Of a DNA stretch of 6,619 nt, positions 5,368 through 6,619 are shown piece after piece; the stretch's first letter is position 1; each line of letters opens with the position of its first letter. The DNA is from Clostridia bacterium. Its GTDB lineage: Bacteria; Bacillota_A; Clostridia; UBA1212; UBA1255. Location: contig JAFWZH010000191.1 in the NCBI GenBank assembly GCA_017522515.1, positions 1 through 6,619 on the forward strand, given 5' to 3'. The notes beneath the pieces are model-generated. The model ran no database searches, was not told the origin of the DNA, and saw only the letters and a list, made by a program, of their open reading frames with translations. Position numbers and translations under genes: made by a program.

Positions 5368-6402
5368 ATGTTAGCTTATACATATATTTCAAAAGGTAAA
5401 TTTGAATTAACCGAAAAAGAGAAACCGGTTATACAAGAGAGCAGAGATGCAATTGTTAAAATCACTATGGCAAGTATTTGCTCAAGTGATTTGCATATTA
5501 AGCACGGATCTGTTTCCAAAGCGGTTCCCGGTATTACGGTGGGACATGAAATGGTGGGAATAGTTGAAGAAACAGGAGATTCTGTTAACAATGTGAAACC
5601 CGGTGATCGAGTAACCGTTAATGTTGAAACATTTTGCGGAGAATGTTTTTTCTGCAAAAAAGGATATGTCAATAATTGTACAGATAAAAATGGCGGTTGG
5701 GCGCTCGGTTGCAGGATAGACGGTGGACAGACAGAATATGTCAGAGTACCATTTGCCGATACCGGATTAAATAAAATTCCCGATTCGGTAACGGACGAAC
5801 AAGCTTTGTTTGTCGGCGATGTGCTTGCAACAGGTTATTGGGCAACCCGTATATCTGAAATCACTGCTGATGACACAGTTCTTATTATCGGTGCAGGTCC
5901 GACGGGAATATGTACTTTGCTGTGCGTAATGCTTAAAAAACCAAAGCAGATTATTATATGTGAAAAAGACGAAAACAGAATCAAATTTGTAAGTGACCAC
6001 TACCCTGATGTGAAGATAGTTCGTCCCGAAGAAGCAGAGGACTATGTGATGAGTAACTCAAGTTATGGTGGAGCGGATGTTGTTCTTGAAGTTGCCGGAA
6101 GCGAATCAACGTTAGAACTGGCTTGGAAATGTGCAAGACCTAATGCTATTGTAACGGTTGTTGCTTTGTATGATAAAGCACAGGTTTTGCCATTGCCGGA
6201 TATGTATGGAAAAAATCTGATATTTAAGACTGGCGGAGTGGATGGATGTGATTGTGACGAAATCCTGAAGCTGATAGAACAGGGAAAGATTGATACTACA
6301 CCGCTTATAACGCACACTTATCCACTTGAACAAATTGGAGAAGCTTATGAATTGTTTGAAAATAAGAAAGACAGAGTTGTCAAGATAGCGGTCAGACCAT
6401 AG
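5368..6402 (+). CDS. zinc-dependent medium-chain alcohol dehydrogenase
   Basis: A 344-residue NAD(P)-dependent dehydrogenase that interconverts alcohols or polyols and the matching ketone or aldehyde. Catalytic zinc ligands are C38 (CSSD), H60-E61 in GHEMVG and probably D151 in VGDVLATG, the Cys-His-Asp set known from clostridial secondary alcohol dehydrogenases. Unlike those, it keeps all four structural-zinc cysteines: C90, C93, C96 and C104 (CGECFFC then C104). The Rossmann domain begins with VLIIGAGPTG (171-180). E199 after the second strand (IIICEKDENR) suggests preference for NAD over NADP. The C-terminal half ends normally (GEAYELF, then DRVVKIAVRP), and length is typical. GAGGAGA (5354-5361) lies just upstream of the ATG, and the gap to the transporter is 12 bases. 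The exact substrate cannot be set; sorbitol- or threonine-dehydrogenase-like chemistry is also possible. Confidence 0.93.
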   Translation: MLAYTYISKGKFELTEKEKPVIQESRDAIVKITMASICSSDLHIKHGSVSKAVPGITVGHEMVGIVEETGDSVNNVKPGDRVTVNVETFCGECFFCKKGYVNNCTDKNGGWALGCRIDGGQTEYVRVPFADTGLNKIPDSVTDEQALFVGDVLATGYWATRISEITADDTVLIIGAGPTGICTLLCVMLKKPKQIIICEKDENRIKFVSDHYPDVKIVRPEEAEDYVMSNSSYGGADVVLEVAGSESTLELAWKCARPNAIVTVVALYDKAQVLPLPDMYGKNLIFKTGGVDGCDCDEILKLIEQGKIDTTPLITHTYPLEQIGEAYELFENKKDRVVKIAVRP

Positions 6403-6461
6403 CAGAATAGTTTAAAATGCTATATGTGTAAAAATTTATATAAACGATTGGAGAGATAAAC

Positions 6462-6619
6462 ATGCTTACTATAGAAAGAGCAAAGGAATTACTTAACACA
6501 ACCACAACAGAAGAACATCTGTTTTTACATGCAAAGAATGTGATGGCTGCAATGGAAGGTCTTGCCAAGCACTTTGGAGAAGATTCAGAACATTGGAAAG
6601 CAATCGGTTATCTGCACGA
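6462..6619 (+). CDS. HD-domain phosphohydrolase, N-terminal part (cut by window edge)
   Basis: The first 52 residues of a gene that runs off the right edge. The ATG at 6462 is preceded by the site GGAGAG (6450-6455). The pattern is that of small HD-domain hydrolases: an N-terminal helix with ERAKELL, the first metal histidine in FLHAKNVMAAMEGLAKHFG (H23), then EHWKAIGYLH. The last complete codon is the histidine (H52) of the expected HD pair; the next codon begins GA, so Asp is possible. Family members are metal-dependent phosphohydrolases, often acting on nucleotides; the substrate is unknown. The 59-base gap after the dehydrogenase is the largest in the cluster and has no convincing terminator or promoter, so co-transcription remains possible. 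Confidence 0.8.
   Translation, partial: MLTIERAKELLNTTTTEEHLFLHAKNVMAAMEGLAKHFGEDSEHWKAIGYLH

Noticed and set aside
6403..6461. A possible promoter or terminator between the dehydrogenase and the HD gene
   Set aside because: The AT-rich stretch has TATA-like words but no -35 at proper spacing. The only hairpin (ATAGCA 6399-6404 with TGCTAT 6418-6423) is a 6-bp stem with a 13-base loop and a poor T tract.
1..6619. CRISPR array, tRNA, rRNA, insertion sequence or attachment-site repeats
   Set aside because: No regularly spaced repeats, no recognisable tRNA or rRNA sequence, no transposase or integrase motifs and no terminal inverted repeats were found on reading both strands.

Overview
The window is AT-rich with strong Shine-Dalgarno sites (AGGAGG/GGTGA type), frequent AGA arginine codons and a classical Rho-independent terminator. 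With protein families common in gut Clostridia, this suggests a low-GC Firmicute of the class Clostridia, probably Lachnospiraceae-like. That assignment is an inference from style and gene content; no marker gene is present. All convincing genes are on the + strand.

Region 1 (1-562) is the end of an upstream operon. It holds two small proteins of unknown function (69 and 98 aa). The stop codon of the first lies inside the Shine-Dalgarno of the second, and a strong 12-bp-stem terminator follows. The second protein looks all-beta and may be OB-like.

Region 2 (563-670) is the only real regulatory space. It has a perfect 13-bp inverted repeat whose right arm contains the -35 of a well-formed promoter (TTGATT, 17-bp spacer, TATAAT). 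Immediately downstream is a small Cro/CI-type (YozG-like) regulator, so the repeat is a good candidate for its own operator.

Region 3 (671-6619) is a tightly packed run of ten genes with gaps from -4 to 59 bp and no clear internal terminator. In order: the XRE regulator; a 62-aa two-CxxC zinc-ribbon/rubredoxin-like protein overlapping it by ATGA; a 536-aa beta-CASP metallo-beta-lactamase nuclease with all motifs; a LOG-family phosphoribohydrolase; a LURP-one/YxjI-like protein; a pyridoxamine-phosphate-oxidase-fold flavoprotein; a Gp37/Gp68 (DUF5131) protein with a three-cysteine motif; a half-size EamA transporter; a zinc-dependent alcohol dehydrogenase; and the start of an HD-domain hydrolase cut by the window edge.

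The spacing suggests that much of region 3 could be one transcript under the XRE promoter. The first three genes (regulator, zinc ribbon, nuclease) form the most coherent sub-unit. The later genes look like a string of housekeeping or accessory enzymes with no single obvious pathway. I see no CRISPR array, rRNA, tRNA, transposase or integrase, and no recognised defence system. The features worth following up are the operator-promoter overlap, the XRE/zinc-ribbon/beta-CASP grouping, and the unknown pair at the left end.
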